From Ruegeria halocynthiae (lineage in GTDB: Bacteria; Pseudomonadota; Alphaproteobacteria; Rhodobacterales; Rhodobacteraceae), in NCBI RefSeq assembly GCF_900106805.1, contig NZ_FNNP01000001.1, positions 434,001-498,000 on the forward strand: a DNA stretch of 64,000 nucleotides. Direction: 5' to 3'. The notes under the pieces are model-generated. The model did not search any database. It was not told the DNA's origin and saw only the letters and a list, made by a program, of their open reading frames with translations. Position 1 is the stretch's first letter. Each line of letters starts with the position of its first letter. Positions 43,341-51,749 of the stretch are shown one piece after another. A program made the position numbers and the translations under genes.

Positions 43341-43547
43341 TTAGGCCGCGTCTTCGTCCAGGTCGATTTCGTCGGCCTGAGCGACGACTTCACGGTCATC
43401 ATAATGGCCGCAGGACGCACAAACGTGATGCGGGCGCTTCAGTTCACCGCAGTTTGCGCACTCGTTCGGGTTTGCAGCAACCAGAGCGTCATGTGCGCGG
43501 CGATTGTTGCGGCGCGACTTGGAAACTTTGTTCTGTTGGACGGCCAT
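43341..43547 (-). CDS. rpmF: 50S ribosomal protein L32
   Basis: Large-subunit protein of 68 aa. [20 protein letters not shown] is the family start; C-x-x-C pairs in [20 protein letters not shown] form a zinc ribbon, so this is the zinc-binding form. The acidic C-terminal tail is typical of alphaproteobacteria. It heads rpmF-plsX-fabH. Confidence 0.96.
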   Translation of the reverse strand: MAVQQNKVSKSRRNNRRAHDALVAANPNECANCGELKRPHHVCASCGHYDDREVVAQADEIDLDEDAA

Positions 43548-43752
43548 GGTCTCAACCTTTGTCTGATAAGGGCCGACAGAATCGCTGTCAGCCGGGTTAC
43601 GTTCTTTGTTTTCTCGTGGTTTGACGCGCGTTTAAGGGGCTCGCCCCGCAATGTCCAACCTTAAATCCGATGAGCGCGCGAAAATACTGCGATTCTCGTC
43701 ATGTTCAAGCGATTTTTCTGACCGCCTGCTATGACAGGAAATCCCACGCCTG

Positions 43753-44289
43753 TCACTTGTCTTTTTTCAGCGCATCCCGCAGTCCGGCCAACCCGGCAAA
43801 GGGTTTGACATCCTCGTTGGTCATGGCCTGTTTTCCCGGCTCTGTATAATTGGCCTGTTCCAGTTCAGCACCGTCCTTGCGGGGGTATTGTGGCAACGCA
43901 AGCGCAAGTGCCTCGATCATGACCTGCGCGGGGTCGATTTCAGGGCCCAGCGGTTCAGTTTCGTCATCCTCGGGGATTTCGAATTCCGGCTCGTCCGGGT
44001 CTGCCCAGTCGGCTAGAAACATGCGGGCAACAGGGATGTCGATCCGGGTCGTCACCGGTTCAAGGGTAACAACGCAAGGTTGGATCACCGTTGCACCCAG
44101 TTTGCCGGTCAGCGCCCAGTCACGTTTTCCCTGCGCGCACAGCTCACCTGCAAAGCTCAGCTTGCGCAGCCCCAGCAGGCCAAGATCCTGCCTGATTGCC
44201 TCTAGGACGTCGTTGCCGGGCCGCAGTTCAAACGGGGTGGATGCGTTTTGCGGCAGGTCGGCCACGCGCAAAGATGTCTGGTTGCTCAT
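43753..44289 (-). CDS. yceD: YceD/DUF177 family protein (23S rRNA accumulation factor)
   Basis: A 178-aa acidic protein of the DUF177 family, which in other bacteria supports 23S rRNA accumulation and is usually next to rpmF, as here. The middle FAGELCAQGKRDWALTGKLG and QPCVVTLEPVTTRIDIPVAR carry the conserved C-x(n)-C-V-x-x-L-x-P pattern. The C-terminal half is Glu/Asp-rich with PEFEIPEDDETEPLGPEIDP. Start ATG 44289 (MSNQTSLRV); the longer in-frame extension crosses the bamE promoter region. Confidence 0.88.
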   Translation of the reverse strand: MSNQTSLRVADLPQNASTPFELRPGNDVLEAIRQDLGLLGLRKLSFAGELCAQGKRDWALTGKLGATVIQPCVVTLEPVTTRIDIPVARMFLADWADPDEPEFEIPEDDETEPLGPEIDPAQVMIEALALALPQYPRKDGAELEQANYTEPGKQAMTNEDVKPFAGLAGLRDALKKDK

Positions 44290-44374
44290 TTCTTGAGTCT
44301 TTCCTGTGTTGAACCGGAGCGCTGGTTTCTGTAATCGGATAGGGGCCGCAACGGGCCAAGGCAAGAGGGTGTGA

Positions 44375-44851
44375 ATGTTGAAGGTTGTGAACAGGGTGAA
44401 ACCGGCATCGAAAGCGCTTGTCTTTGCTGCCTGTATGGCGGCCATCGGCGCGTGTTCGCCGATCTTCAAGAATCACGGATATGTGCCGCCGCCGGAGGAT
44501 CTGGCCAAGATCAAGGTTGGCGTCGATACCCGCACCAGTGTTGAAGAAACCATCGGTGCGCCCAGCTCGTCTGGTGTTGTGCGGGATTCTGGTTACTATT
44601 ATGTCACGTCTCGCGTACGCCACTATGGCCCCAAACGGCCCAAGGTCGTCTCGCGTGAGTTGGTGGCGATCAGCTTTGACCAGGGTGGAGTGGTGCGCAA
44701 TATCGAGCGGTTCGGTCTGGAAGATGGTTATGTCATCGTGCTCGATCGTCGCGTGACCGATTCCAGCGTGGAAGACAAAGGCTTCCTGCGTCAGCTTCTG
44801 GGCAATATCGGCAACTTCAATCCGGCGAATATACCCGGCGTAAACAACTAA
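44375..44851 (+). CDS. bamE: Outer membrane assembly lipoprotein BamE (SmpA/OmlA)
   Basis: Subunit of the BAM complex that inserts outer membrane proteins. The 158-aa precursor has a signal region (ALVFAACMAAIGACSPIFKN) with lipobox A-I-G-A-C. The domain LAKIKVGVDTRTSVEETIGA, then GYYYVTSRVRHYGP, and ELVAISFDQGGVVRNIERFG match SmpA/OmlA. Divergent from yceD with an 85-base gap. Confidence 0.92.
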   Translation: MLKVVNRVKPASKALVFAACMAAIGACSPIFKNHGYVPPPEDLAKIKVGVDTRTSVEETIGAPSSSGVVRDSGYYYVTSRVRHYGPKRPKVVSRELVAISFDQGGVVRNIERFGLEDGYVIVLDRRVTDSSVEDKGFLRQLLGNIGNFNPANIPGVNN

Positions 44852-44901
44852 GCCGCCCAATCCCCTTGCGACGGTCACACGACAGTCACACATACTGTGG
44901 T

Positions 44902-45681
44902 ATGGAGCAGACAGATGTGACTGGTCGGCAACCGGAGGATGCGATCTTGGCTGTTTTGTTGGACAAGAGCCGCTATCGCGCCCGCTTGGCGCAATCCGGG
45001 CAGGACGTCGCTGCGGCACAGGCACTGCGGATGCTGGCCTTCGGGACGGATCGGCCGGATTGTGATCCCTTTGATCAGCATTGTAAGCATGTGCTGGTCG
45101 AAGACATGCGGGCGGGTGGCAAATTGGTCTGCTGTTTCCGAATGCTGACGATGCAGGACGGCAGCGAGATCGGGCTGAGCTATTCGGCGCAGTTCTATGA
45201 CCTGTCAGCGCTGAACGATTTCTCGGGACCAATGGTTGAGATGGGCCGATTCTGCGTCCACCCGGACTGGGCTGATCCGGATATTCTGCGCGTCGCGTGG
45301 GGGGCCATGACAGCATATGTCGATCAGAACGGGGTTGAGATGCTGTTCGGTTGCTCGTCTTTCGCGGGGACCGAGACTGCCGAGTACCTGGATGCCTTTG
45401 CCATGCTCAAACACCGGCATCTGGCGCCGAAACGCTGGCTGCCTCGTGTTAAAGCACCGGATGTTTTTCGATTTGCGGCACGGCTGCGCCGACGTCCCAA
45501 CTTAAAACAGGCAATGCTGCGGATGCCGCCCTTGCTGCGCACCTATCTGATGATGGGGGGGTGGGTCAGTGATCATGCGGTGGTGGATCGGAACATGAAC
45601 ACGCTGCACGTGTTCACCGGCCTCGAGATCGGAGCGATTCCCGATAAACGAAAACGTTTGCTGCGCGCTGTTGCCAGGTGA
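44902..45681 (+). CDS. olsB: Putative L-ornithine N-alpha-acyltransferase (OlsB-like)
   Basis: A GNAT-fold acyltransferase of about 259 aa. It contains RYRARLAQSGQDVAAAQALR, MLAFG, DPFDQHCKHVLVEDMRAGGK, LVCCFRM and VEMGRFCVHPDWADPDILRV, a pattern seen in OlsB and hemolysin-like proteins of COG3176. OlsB adds a 3-hydroxyacyl chain from ACP to ornithine, the first step of ornithine lipid formation. No olsA-like PlsC gene adjoins it, so lyso-ornithine lipid would be acylated by an enzyme encoded elsewhere. Start ATG 44902 (MEQTDVTGR) is likely. The family call is good; the exact substrate is less certain. Confidence 0.68.
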   Translation: MEQTDVTGRQPEDAILAVLLDKSRYRARLAQSGQDVAAAQALRMLAFGTDRPDCDPFDQHCKHVLVEDMRAGGKLVCCFRMLTMQDGSEIGLSYSAQFYDLSALNDFSGPMVEMGRFCVHPDWADPDILRVAWGAMTAYVDQNGVEMLFGCSSFAGTETAEYLDAFAMLKHRHLAPKRWLPRVKAPDVFRFAARLRRRPNLKQAMLRMPPLLRTYLMMGGWVSDHAVVDRNMNTLHVFTGLEIGAIPDKRKRLLRAVAR

Positions 45682-45749
45682 CCCGAGTATTTTGCAAAAG
45701 GTGAAGCGCGGGCGTTGACGCACTGTCCCAGCCGGTTTAGCTGGCGGGC

Positions 45750-47558
45750 ATGGCGAGAATTCCTTTGTTGCAGATGTCCGGTATCTCTCTGACTTTCGGA
45801 GGGGACCCAGTGTTTTCCGGTTTGGATCTGGTGGTCCAGCCCGCTGATCGCGTGGCGTTGGTCGGGCGGAACGGATCCGGCAAATCCACTCTGATGAAAG
45901 TGATGGCCGGGTTGGTCGAGGCGGATCAGGGGGATATTGTCATCCCACCAGGCAAATCAGTGGGTTACATGGAGCAGGAACCCGATATGCACGGATTTGC
46001 AACGCTTGGAGATTATGCATCCAGCGGCTTGGAGCCCGGTGAGCTTTATAAGGTTGAGCGTGCTGGTGAGGGTCTGAAGTTTGACCCCGAACATGCTGTT
46101 GAAACCGCATCCGGCGGCGAGAGACGGCGCGCGGCATTGGCCAAGCTGATGGCAGAAGCGCCAGACCTGATGTTGCTGGACGAGCCTACGAACCATTTGG
46201 ATATCGAAGCGATCGCATGGCTTGAGCGTGAGCTGGGATCGACCCGCGCGGCCTTTGTTCTGATCTCGCATGACCGAGCGTTTTTACGCGCGCTGACCCG
46301 CGCGACGCTGTGGATTGACCGCGGGATGGTACGGCGCCAGGAGCAGGGGTTTGCAGCCTTTGAAAGCTGGCGGGATAAGATCTGGGATGAGGAAGATCAA
46401 CAGCGCCACAAATTGAACCGATTGATCAAGTCCGAGGCACGATGGGCGGTCGAAGGCATCAGCGCTCGTCGCAAGCGCAATCAGGGTCGGGTACGGGCGC
46501 TGCAGGCCTTGCGGGCCGAACGTGCCTCGCAGATCAAGCGTCAGGGCTCTGCCGCTATGGCATTGGAATCTGGCCCGAAATCGGGACGCAAAGTCATCGA
46601 ATCCAAGGGTGTTTGCAAGGCGTTTGGGTCTCAGCAGATCGTGCGCAATTTCGATCTGCTGGTGCAGCGCGGCGACCGGGTGGCCTTTGTCGGCCCGAAC
46701 GGTGTGGGCAAGACAACGTTGCTGAAAATGTTACTGGGTCAGGTCGATCCTGACGAGGGCTCGGTTATGCTGGGCACCAACCTTGAGGTCGCCGTGTTCG
46801 ATCAGGCCCGTGCGCAATTGGATCCGGAAATGAGTCTGTGGGACAGCCTGACTGGCGATCCTGAAATGCGGGTTTCGGGTAAGGCCGATCAGGTGATGGT
46901 CGGCGGGCAGCCCAAGCATGTTGTGGGCTATCTCAAAGAGTTTCTGTTCGATGACGCGCAGGCAAGAGCGGCTGTTAAGTCCTTGTCCGGAGGCGAAAAA
47001 GCGCGGTTGTTGTTGGCCAAGTTGATGGCGAAATCTTCGAACCTGCTGGTGTTGGACGAGCCAACAAATGATCTGGATGTCGAGACACTGGATTTGTTGC
47101 AGGAACTGCTGGACGATTATGATGGAACCGTCATGTTGGTCAGCCACGACCGTGATTTTCTGGATCGGGTCGCAACTACAACCATCGCCATGGAGGGAAA
47201 CGGGCAGGCGACTGTTTATGCCGGCGGTTGGTCTGATTATATTGCGCAGCGTGGTGATGTAGATCAGAAAAAAGAAAATATAACAAAGGCTTCAAAGTCT
47301 AAAGTGAAGCAGGAGGCGAAGCCCAAGGCTGGCCTCTCATTCTCTGAAAAACACCGGCTTGAGAAACTGCCTGCCGAGATCGCGCGGCTTGAGGCCGAGA
47401 TTGCCAAGCTAGAAGAACTGATGTCGGACCCTGAACTGTTTGCCCGCGAACCGGTCAAGTTTCGGAAAGCGACCGACGCTTTGGTCGAACGGCAGACAAA
47501 GCTGTCAGCCGTTGAGGAAGAGTGGCTGATTCTCGAAGAGAAGGCCGAAGCCGGTTGA
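45750..47558 (+). CDS. ABC-F family ATP-binding protein, Uup-like
   Basis: A soluble tandem ABC ATPase of 602 aa without membrane segments. Walker A sites GRNGSGKSTLMKV and GPNGVGKTTLLKM, signatures SGGERRRAALAKL and LSGGEKARLLLAK, Walker B LMLLDEPTNHLDIEAIAWL and LLVLDEPTNDLD. A C-terminal coiled coil (about 500-600: EKLPAEIARLEAEIAKLEEL) is the mark of Uup. ABC-F proteins act on ribosomes or DNA rather than as transporters. Likely monocistronic. Confidence 0.93.
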   Translation: MARIPLLQMSGISLTFGGDPVFSGLDLVVQPADRVALVGRNGSGKSTLMKVMAGLVEADQGDIVIPPGKSVGYMEQEPDMHGFATLGDYASSGLEPGELYKVERAGEGLKFDPEHAVETASGGERRRAALAKLMAEAPDLMLLDEPTNHLDIEAIAWLERELGSTRAAFVLISHDRAFLRALTRATLWIDRGMVRRQEQGFAAFESWRDKIWDEEDQQRHKLNRLIKSEARWAVEGISARRKRNQGRVRALQALRAERASQIKRQGSAAMALESGPKSGRKVIESKGVCKAFGSQQIVRNFDLLVQRGDRVAFVGPNGVGKTTLLKMLLGQVDPDEGSVMLGTNLEVAVFDQARAQLDPEMSLWDSLTGDPEMRVSGKADQVMVGGQPKHVVGYLKEFLFDDAQARAAVKSLSGGEKARLLLAKLMAKSSNLLVLDEPTNDLDVETLDLLQELLDDYDGTVMLVSHDRDFLDRVATTTIAMEGNGQATVYAGGWSDYIAQRGDVDQKKENITKASKSKVKQEAKPKAGLSFSEKHRLEKLPAEIARLEAEIAKLEELMSDPELFAREPVKFRKATDALVERQTKLSAVEEEWLILEEKAEAG

Positions 47559-47642
47559 GTATGAGTTTTACAACCTCAGTCGACTGAGTTTTCTGAGTAA
47601 TACAAAATCGTAACAGTGGCTTCACACGAGTTCTACAATTGG

Positions 47643-48185
47643 TCAAACGGGGCGGGCCGGGTTCCCAACGACGGTCGCTCCGTTTGGGACGTCTTTGGTG
47701 ACGATGCTGCCGGCGCCGATGATGGCACGGTCTTCGATTGTGACGCCGGGCATGATGATCGCACCGCCACCGATCCAGACATTATCGCCAATTGTAACCG
47801 GGTGGGCGATTTCCAGACCTTGCGCACGTAGGGCAGGATCTTTTGCGTGTTCGGCACAGTAAATCTGCACCGTGGGTCCAAGCATCGTGTCACTGCCGAT
47901 GCGAACCAGGGCGGTGTCGAGCACAACACAGCCTGCATTCAGATACACCCGATCACCCAGAGACAGGTTTATTCCGTAGGCGCAATGGAATGGAGCCTCG
48001 ATCAGGCAATCCTGACCGATATTGGCGAACAGTGCAGCGAGTTCCGGTGCCATCGGACCCCTGTCATCAGGCGGGCAGGTGTTATGGGCATGGATGGCAC
48101 GACGCGCCTGAGCACGCAGCGTATCGAGTTCGGGGTCAAGGCAGCGATACCATGCACCTGCCTCCATTTTTTGCCTCTCGGTCAT
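47643..48185 (-). CDS. Sugar O-acetyltransferase (maltose acetyltransferase/LacA family)
   Basis: A 180-aa hexapeptide-repeat acetyltransferase. The N-terminal [20 protein letters not shown] is the Mac domain, and the left-handed beta-helix follows: [20 protein letters not shown] (catalytic His region), [52 protein letters not shown]. It transfers acetyl from acetyl-CoA to a sugar hydroxyl; which sugar is unknown. It lies ten bases after the HSD10-like SDR gene. Confidence 0.9.
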   Translation of the reverse strand: MTERQKMEAGAWYRCLDPELDTLRAQARRAIHAHNTCPPDDRGPMAPELAALFANIGQDCLIEAPFHCAYGINLSLGDRVYLNAGCVVLDTALVRIGSDTMLGPTVQIYCAEHAKDPALRAQGLEIAHPVTIGDNVWIGGGAIIMPGVTIEDRAIIGAGSIVTKDVPNGATVVGNPARPV

Positions 48186-48195
48186 GGTCAGTGGT

Positions 48196-48951
48196 TTAAC
48201 GCATCCTCAGTGCACCGTCGATGCGGATGACCTCTCCGTTCAGGTAGCCCATTTCGACAATGAACCCGGCTAGGCGCCCGTATTCGCGCGGATCGCCAAG
48301 GCGGGCGGGGTTGGGAACGTCGGCGGCGAGTTGCTGTTGTACCTCTTCGGGCAGACCCGCCAGCATCGGAGTCATGAAGATGCCCGGCGCGATGGCCATC
48401 ACACGGATACCGGTCGAGGCCAGATCGCGCGCCATGGGTAGCGTCATGCCAACCACGCCGCCTTTGGAGGCTGCGTAAGCCGCCTGACCCTTTTGCCCAT
48501 CAAAGGCGGCGATGGAGGCGGTGTTGATGATCACGCCGCGCGCACCGTCAGGTTCGGGATCGTTTTTAGCCATTTCTGCCGCAGCGAGGCGCGAGACGTT
48601 GAAGGAGCCAACTAGATTGATGTCGATGGTGCGCTGGAATGCATCCAGAGGGTGGGGGCCGTCTTTGCCAACCGTTTTGGCGCCGATCGCGATTCCGGCG
48701 CAGTTCACGGCGGCGGTGATGCGGCCCATCTTGTCCATCGCCTGCGCAATGGCCGCTGAAACCGAAACCTCATCCGTCACATCGGTTTGCGCGAAATGAC
48801 CGCCGATTTTGGTCGCGATCTGCGGGCCGCGCTCGGCATCGCGGTCAAGGATGGTGACCTGCGCGCCGTTCTCGGCAAAGTGACGGGCCGTGGCCTCACC
48901 CAAACCGGAGGCTCCGCCGGTGATAACCGCAGCTGTGGTTGAGAGATTCAT
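48196..48951 (-). CDS. SDR, HSD10-like 3-hydroxyacyl-CoA dehydrogenase
   Basis: A 251-aa classical short-chain dehydrogenase. [15 protein letters not shown] is the NAD motif, VNCAGIAIG the N-x-A-G motif, and [20 protein letters not shown] with ASKGG gives the Ser-Tyr-Lys catalytic set. Sequence pattern ([21 protein letters not shown], and [11 protein letters not shown] at the end) is that of type-2 3-hydroxyacyl-CoA dehydrogenase. It oxidises short or branched 3-hydroxyacyl-CoA, but other hydroxy substrates are possible. GlxA-type regulator gene lies upstream in the same direction. Confidence 0.88.
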   Translation of the reverse strand: MNLSTTAAVITGGASGLGEATARHFAENGAQVTILDRDAERGPQIATKIGGHFAQTDVTDEVSVSAAIAQAMDKMGRITAAVNCAGIAIGAKTVGKDGPHPLDAFQRTIDINLVGSFNVSRLAAAEMAKNDPEPDGARGVIINTASIAAFDGQKGQAAYAASKGGVVGMTLPMARDLASTGIRVMAIAPGIFMTPMLAGLPEEVQQQLAADVPNPARLGDPREYGRLAGFIVEMGYLNGEVIRIDGALRMR

Positions 48952-49025
48952 GGCAGGTTCCTTCTTGATCTGAACACTTGTTCAGATAATCGCAACCGTG
49001 GGGCTGTGTCCAGTCGCGGTTTCTA

Positions 49026-49994
49026 TCAATCGAGTCTGGCGCGTTGTTGCATCGGTGTGATGCCAAAGGCGGCCCTGTAGACACGCGAGAAATGGCCAGC
49101 ACTTTCGAACCCACAGGCAAAGGCAACCTGGGTCACTGAAGATTCGGTTTGCAGCAACAGATTTCGGGCCCGTTCCAGTCGCAGTTCCATGAAATATTTC
49201 TTGGGCGATGTGTTCAGGAATTTTCCGAACAAGCGTTCCAGTTGGCGGGTCGAGATGCCAATATCGCTGGCAATGATCGAAGGTGACAGCGGGCTTTGTA
49301 TGTTTTTGGTCATGATGTTGATGGCCTTCGCCAGATGCGCGTTCCGCATCCCATTGCGCGATTGCAGAGAAACGCGTTGATCGGCGGTGGCGTTGCGCAC
49401 GGCGTTATAGACCATCTGATCGGCCACCGCGACCGACAGATCATTGCCATGGTCGCGTTCAATCAGGTGCAGCATCAGATCGGCGGTAGCTGTGCCGCCC
49501 GAGGCGGTCATGTGTTTTTCATCGGCGACAAAGACGCTGCGAACCAGGTTGATTTCAGGAAAAGCCTCCATGAAGGAATCGTGGTATTCCCAATGGATTG
49601 CAGCCTGCATTTCGTCCAGAAACCCGGCTTCGGCCAGCAGCCAGGCGCCAGAACACAGTGCGCCGATACTGGTCCCACGCGCGCGTTCGCGGCGCAGCGC
49701 AGCAAGGAGCGGTTTCGTGACATGATTGCGCATGTTGATGCCCGACAGAACAAACAGCTGGTCACATTTTGGAACCGGGCTTAGCCCGCCATGCACCAGC
49801 GTGATAGAACCGTTGGAACAAATAGCCTGTTCCCCGTGCTCGGACAGGAAGGACCATTTGTAAAGTTCTTCGCCTGCCACCCAATTGGCAATGCGCAAAG
49901 GTTCGACCGCGCAGGAGAAGGCGAGATGCGAGAATTCTTTGACCAGAATGAATACAAAGTGCTGCGTTTGTCTCATTGGCTGGACCGGAATCAT
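49026..49994 (-). CDS. GlxA-family AraC-type transcriptional regulator
   Basis: A 322-aa regulator with an N-terminal DJ-1/PfpI-like domain (HFVFILVKEFSHLAFSCAVE, and GTSIGALCSGAWLLAEAGFL with the nucleophile-elbow Cys) and a C-terminal AraC double HTH (PSIIASDIGISTRQLERLFG, RNLLLQTESSVTQVAFACGF, ESAGHFSRVYRAAFGITPMQ). Members such as GbdR, CdhR and ArgR-like regulate glycine betaine, carnitine or arginine catabolism, in keeping with the betaine-type genes next door. It is divergent from GntR across a 116-base gap. Start ATG 49994 or 49976. Confidence 0.9.
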   Translation of the reverse strand: MIPVQPMRQTQHFVFILVKEFSHLAFSCAVEPLRIANWVAGEELYKWSFLSEHGEQAICSNGSITLVHGGLSPVPKCDQLFVLSGINMRNHVTKPLLAALRRERARGTSIGALCSGAWLLAEAGFLDEMQAAIHWEYHDSFMEAFPEINLVRSVFVADEKHMTASGGTATADLMLHLIERDHGNDLSVAVADQMVYNAVRNATADQRVSLQSRNGMRNAHLAKAINIMTKNIQSPLSPSIIASDIGISTRQLERLFGKFLNTSPKKYFMELRLERARNLLLQTESSVTQVAFACGFESAGHFSRVYRAAFGITPMQQRARLD

Positions 49995-50035
49995 TGGTGT
50001 TTCGAGAACTTCGGGTATGCTGCACGAAAACTCAC

Positions 50036-50051
50036 TGTATACAACATGTAT
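50036..50051. promoter_or_regulatory. Candidate GntR-type operator between the divergent regulators
   Basis: TGTATACA is a perfect eight-base palindrome of the FadR/GntR pattern, directly followed by ACATGTAT; ATACA-ACA-TGTAT is a second overlapping inverted repeat. It lies about 60 bases before the GntR gene, in the gap shared with the GlxA regulator, a natural place for autoregulation. Confidence 0.45.
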
Positions 50052-50110
50052 TTTTATAAGCTACCACAGGACTAGAGTTCGATTCGTGAAGAGATGGCGA
50101 AAGGGATTGG

Positions 50111-50821
50111 ATGAGGGACGAGGGAAGATCACCCAAGCAGGAACTGGCTGATCATCTAAAGATGTCAGTTCTGACCCTGCGTTTGCATCCCGGAGAGGAT
50201 CTGGACGAGGCGCAGTTGTCGCAGGCCTTTGGTCTGTCGCGCACGCCATTGCGCGAAGTGTTCCGGCAGTTAGCGGGTGAGGGCTATCTGGACTTGCGCA
50301 CCCATCGTGGGGCGCGGGTGTCCGAGATGTCTCATACCACGTTGCGCGATTTCTTTCTGGTGGCACCGATGGTTTACGGGGCGGTGCTGCGGCTGGCGGC
50401 GGCCAATGCGACGTCGGCACAGATTGACCAGTTGAAAGAAGCGCAAGAGACGTTTCGGCAGGCCTTGCGTACAGGCTCGGCTGAGGATCGAACGCTGGCC
50501 AACACGCGGTTTCACGAGGTGACCGGAGAGATGGCAGGGAATGTCTATTTATCCCCTTCGTTCAACCGGTTGCTGATCGATCACGCGCGGATCGGGATGA
50601 CGTTTTATCGCCCGCAAACCAAGCGGGTGGCCGAGAACCTGTCGGAGGCGAGCACCCAGCACGACGCCATAATCGCCGCCATCGAGGCGGGCGATGAGGC
50701 GGCTGCTGCGCAGCTGGCCGACGACCACTGGACCCTGTCACGCGATCAGATCGAGCTGTTCGTGATGCCCGAGGGTCTGGATTTTCCGCTGGGGCAGGTC
50801 CCTGGCATGACACCTGCATGA
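50111..50821 (+). CDS. GntR-family regulator, FCD subfamily
   Basis: A 236-aa repressor-type protein: an N-terminal GntR winged helix (PGEDLDEAQLSQAFGLSRTP, LREVFRQLAGEGYLDLRTHR) and a C-terminal all-helical FCD ligand-binding domain with the metal His residues in ANTRFHEVTGEM, STQHDAIIAAIEAGDE and ADDHWTLS. FCD domains bind carboxylates. It is first in the rightward catabolic operon, eight bases from the dapA-like gene, and probably controls it. Confidence 0.93.
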   Translation: MRDEGRSPKQELADHLKMSVLTLRLHPGEDLDEAQLSQAFGLSRTPLREVFRQLAGEGYLDLRTHRGARVSEMSHTTLRDFFLVAPMVYGAVLRLAAANATSAQIDQLKEAQETFRQALRTGSAEDRTLANTRFHEVTGEMAGNVYLSPSFNRLLIDHARIGMTFYRPQTKRVAENLSEASTQHDAIIAAIEAGDEAAAAQLADDHWTLSRDQIELFVMPEGLDFPLGQVPGMTPA

Positions 50822-50828
50822 GGGACTT

Positions 50829-51746
50829 ATGACTCCGATCTTCAGATTTGAGGGTATCTATACTCCGGTGGTGACACCCTACGCGGTAGATGGCGACGTC
50901 AATTGGGACGCGTTAGCCGAGGTGATCGACTTTCTGGTTGAGAAGGGCGTTCACGGGATGATCTCGGGCGGATCGACCGGTGAGAACTATGCCCAGACGG
51001 TTGATGAACGGCTGGAACTGGCGCGCTTTACCCATGACCAGCTCAAAGGCCGTCTGCCCTTGGTTGTCGGCACCGGCGCCATGCTAACCGGTGATTCCAT
51101 AGCCTTGGCCACCGGCGCGAGAGAACTGGGCGCGGATGCGATCCTGTTGGCCAGCCCTCCGTATTCGGTGCCGACAGACCGTGAGAATGCGCTGAACGCG
51201 CTGGCGATCGACAAGGCCGCCGATCTGCCGGTGATGCTGTACAATTATCCGCACCGCACCGGCACGATGATGGGGGAAGAATTTCTGGATCGTGTGGGGC
51301 GCAGCCGGAACTTTTGCGGTATCAAGGAAAGCTCGGGCGATATCAACCGGGTACACCTGCTGGCGCGGGATTACCCGCATATCCAGCTGGGCTGCGGCAT
51401 GGACGATCAGGCGCTGGAGTTCTTTGCCTGGGGCGCACCCTTCTGGGTGTGCGGCGGATCGAACCTTTTACCCGCTGAACATGTGGCGCTGTATCAGGCC
51501 TGTGTGGTCGAGGGTAACTTTGCCAAGGGACGCAGGATCATGTCTGCCCTGATGCCGCTGATGCGGGTGCTGGAGCAGGGGGGCAAGTTCATCCAGACGA
51601 TCAAGCATGGGGTCACCATGAATGGGATCGATGCAGGGTCGGTGAGGCCGCCTCTGAAAGATCTGAACAAAGATGATAAACGCGCTTTGGAACAGGTGAC
51701 GCGCGTTCTGAAACGCAAAATCGCAGATATCGTGGCGGAGGATTGA
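50829..51746 (+). CDS. DapA-family aldolase/deaminase
   Basis: A TIM-barrel Schiff-base enzyme of 305 aa. The catalytic Lys166 is in NFCGIKESSGDINR, Tyr138 in VMLYNYPHRTG, and the substrate-carboxylate loop is SGGSTGENYAQT. The family includes dihydrodipicolinate synthase, N-acetylneuraminate lyase, and pyrroline-4-hydroxy-2-carboxylate deaminase of hydroxyproline breakdown. Diaminopimelate synthesis is unlikely because the gene sits with catabolic genes and is adjacent to an aldehyde dehydrogenase, exactly the pairing used to turn hydroxyproline intermediates into 2-oxoglutarate. Four bases separate it from the next gene. Confidence 0.88.
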   Translation: MTPIFRFEGIYTPVVTPYAVDGDVNWDALAEVIDFLVEKGVHGMISGGSTGENYAQTVDERLELARFTHDQLKGRLPLVVGTGAMLTGDSIALATGARELGADAILLASPPYSVPTDRENALNALAIDKAADLPVMLYNYPHRTGTMMGEEFLDRVGRSRNFCGIKESSGDINRVHLLARDYPHIQLGCGMDDQALEFFAWGAPFWVCGGSNLLPAEHVALYQACVVEGNFAKGRRIMSALMPLMRVLEQGGKFIQTIKHGVTMNGIDAGSVRPPLKDLNKDDKRALEQVTRVLKRKIADIVAED

Positions 51747-51749
51747 GGC

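Noticed and set aside
44228-45316. Open frame of 362 codons antisense to bamE and the olsB-like gene
   Set aside because: It crosses two well-supported genes and the divergent promoter region; composition is proline/arginine-rich as in shadows.
47575-47588. Perfect palindrome CTCAGTCGACTGAG after the ABC-F gene, followed by TTTT
   Set aside because: As a hairpin it has only five pairs and four T residues, too weak to call a terminator with confidence; it may be chance.
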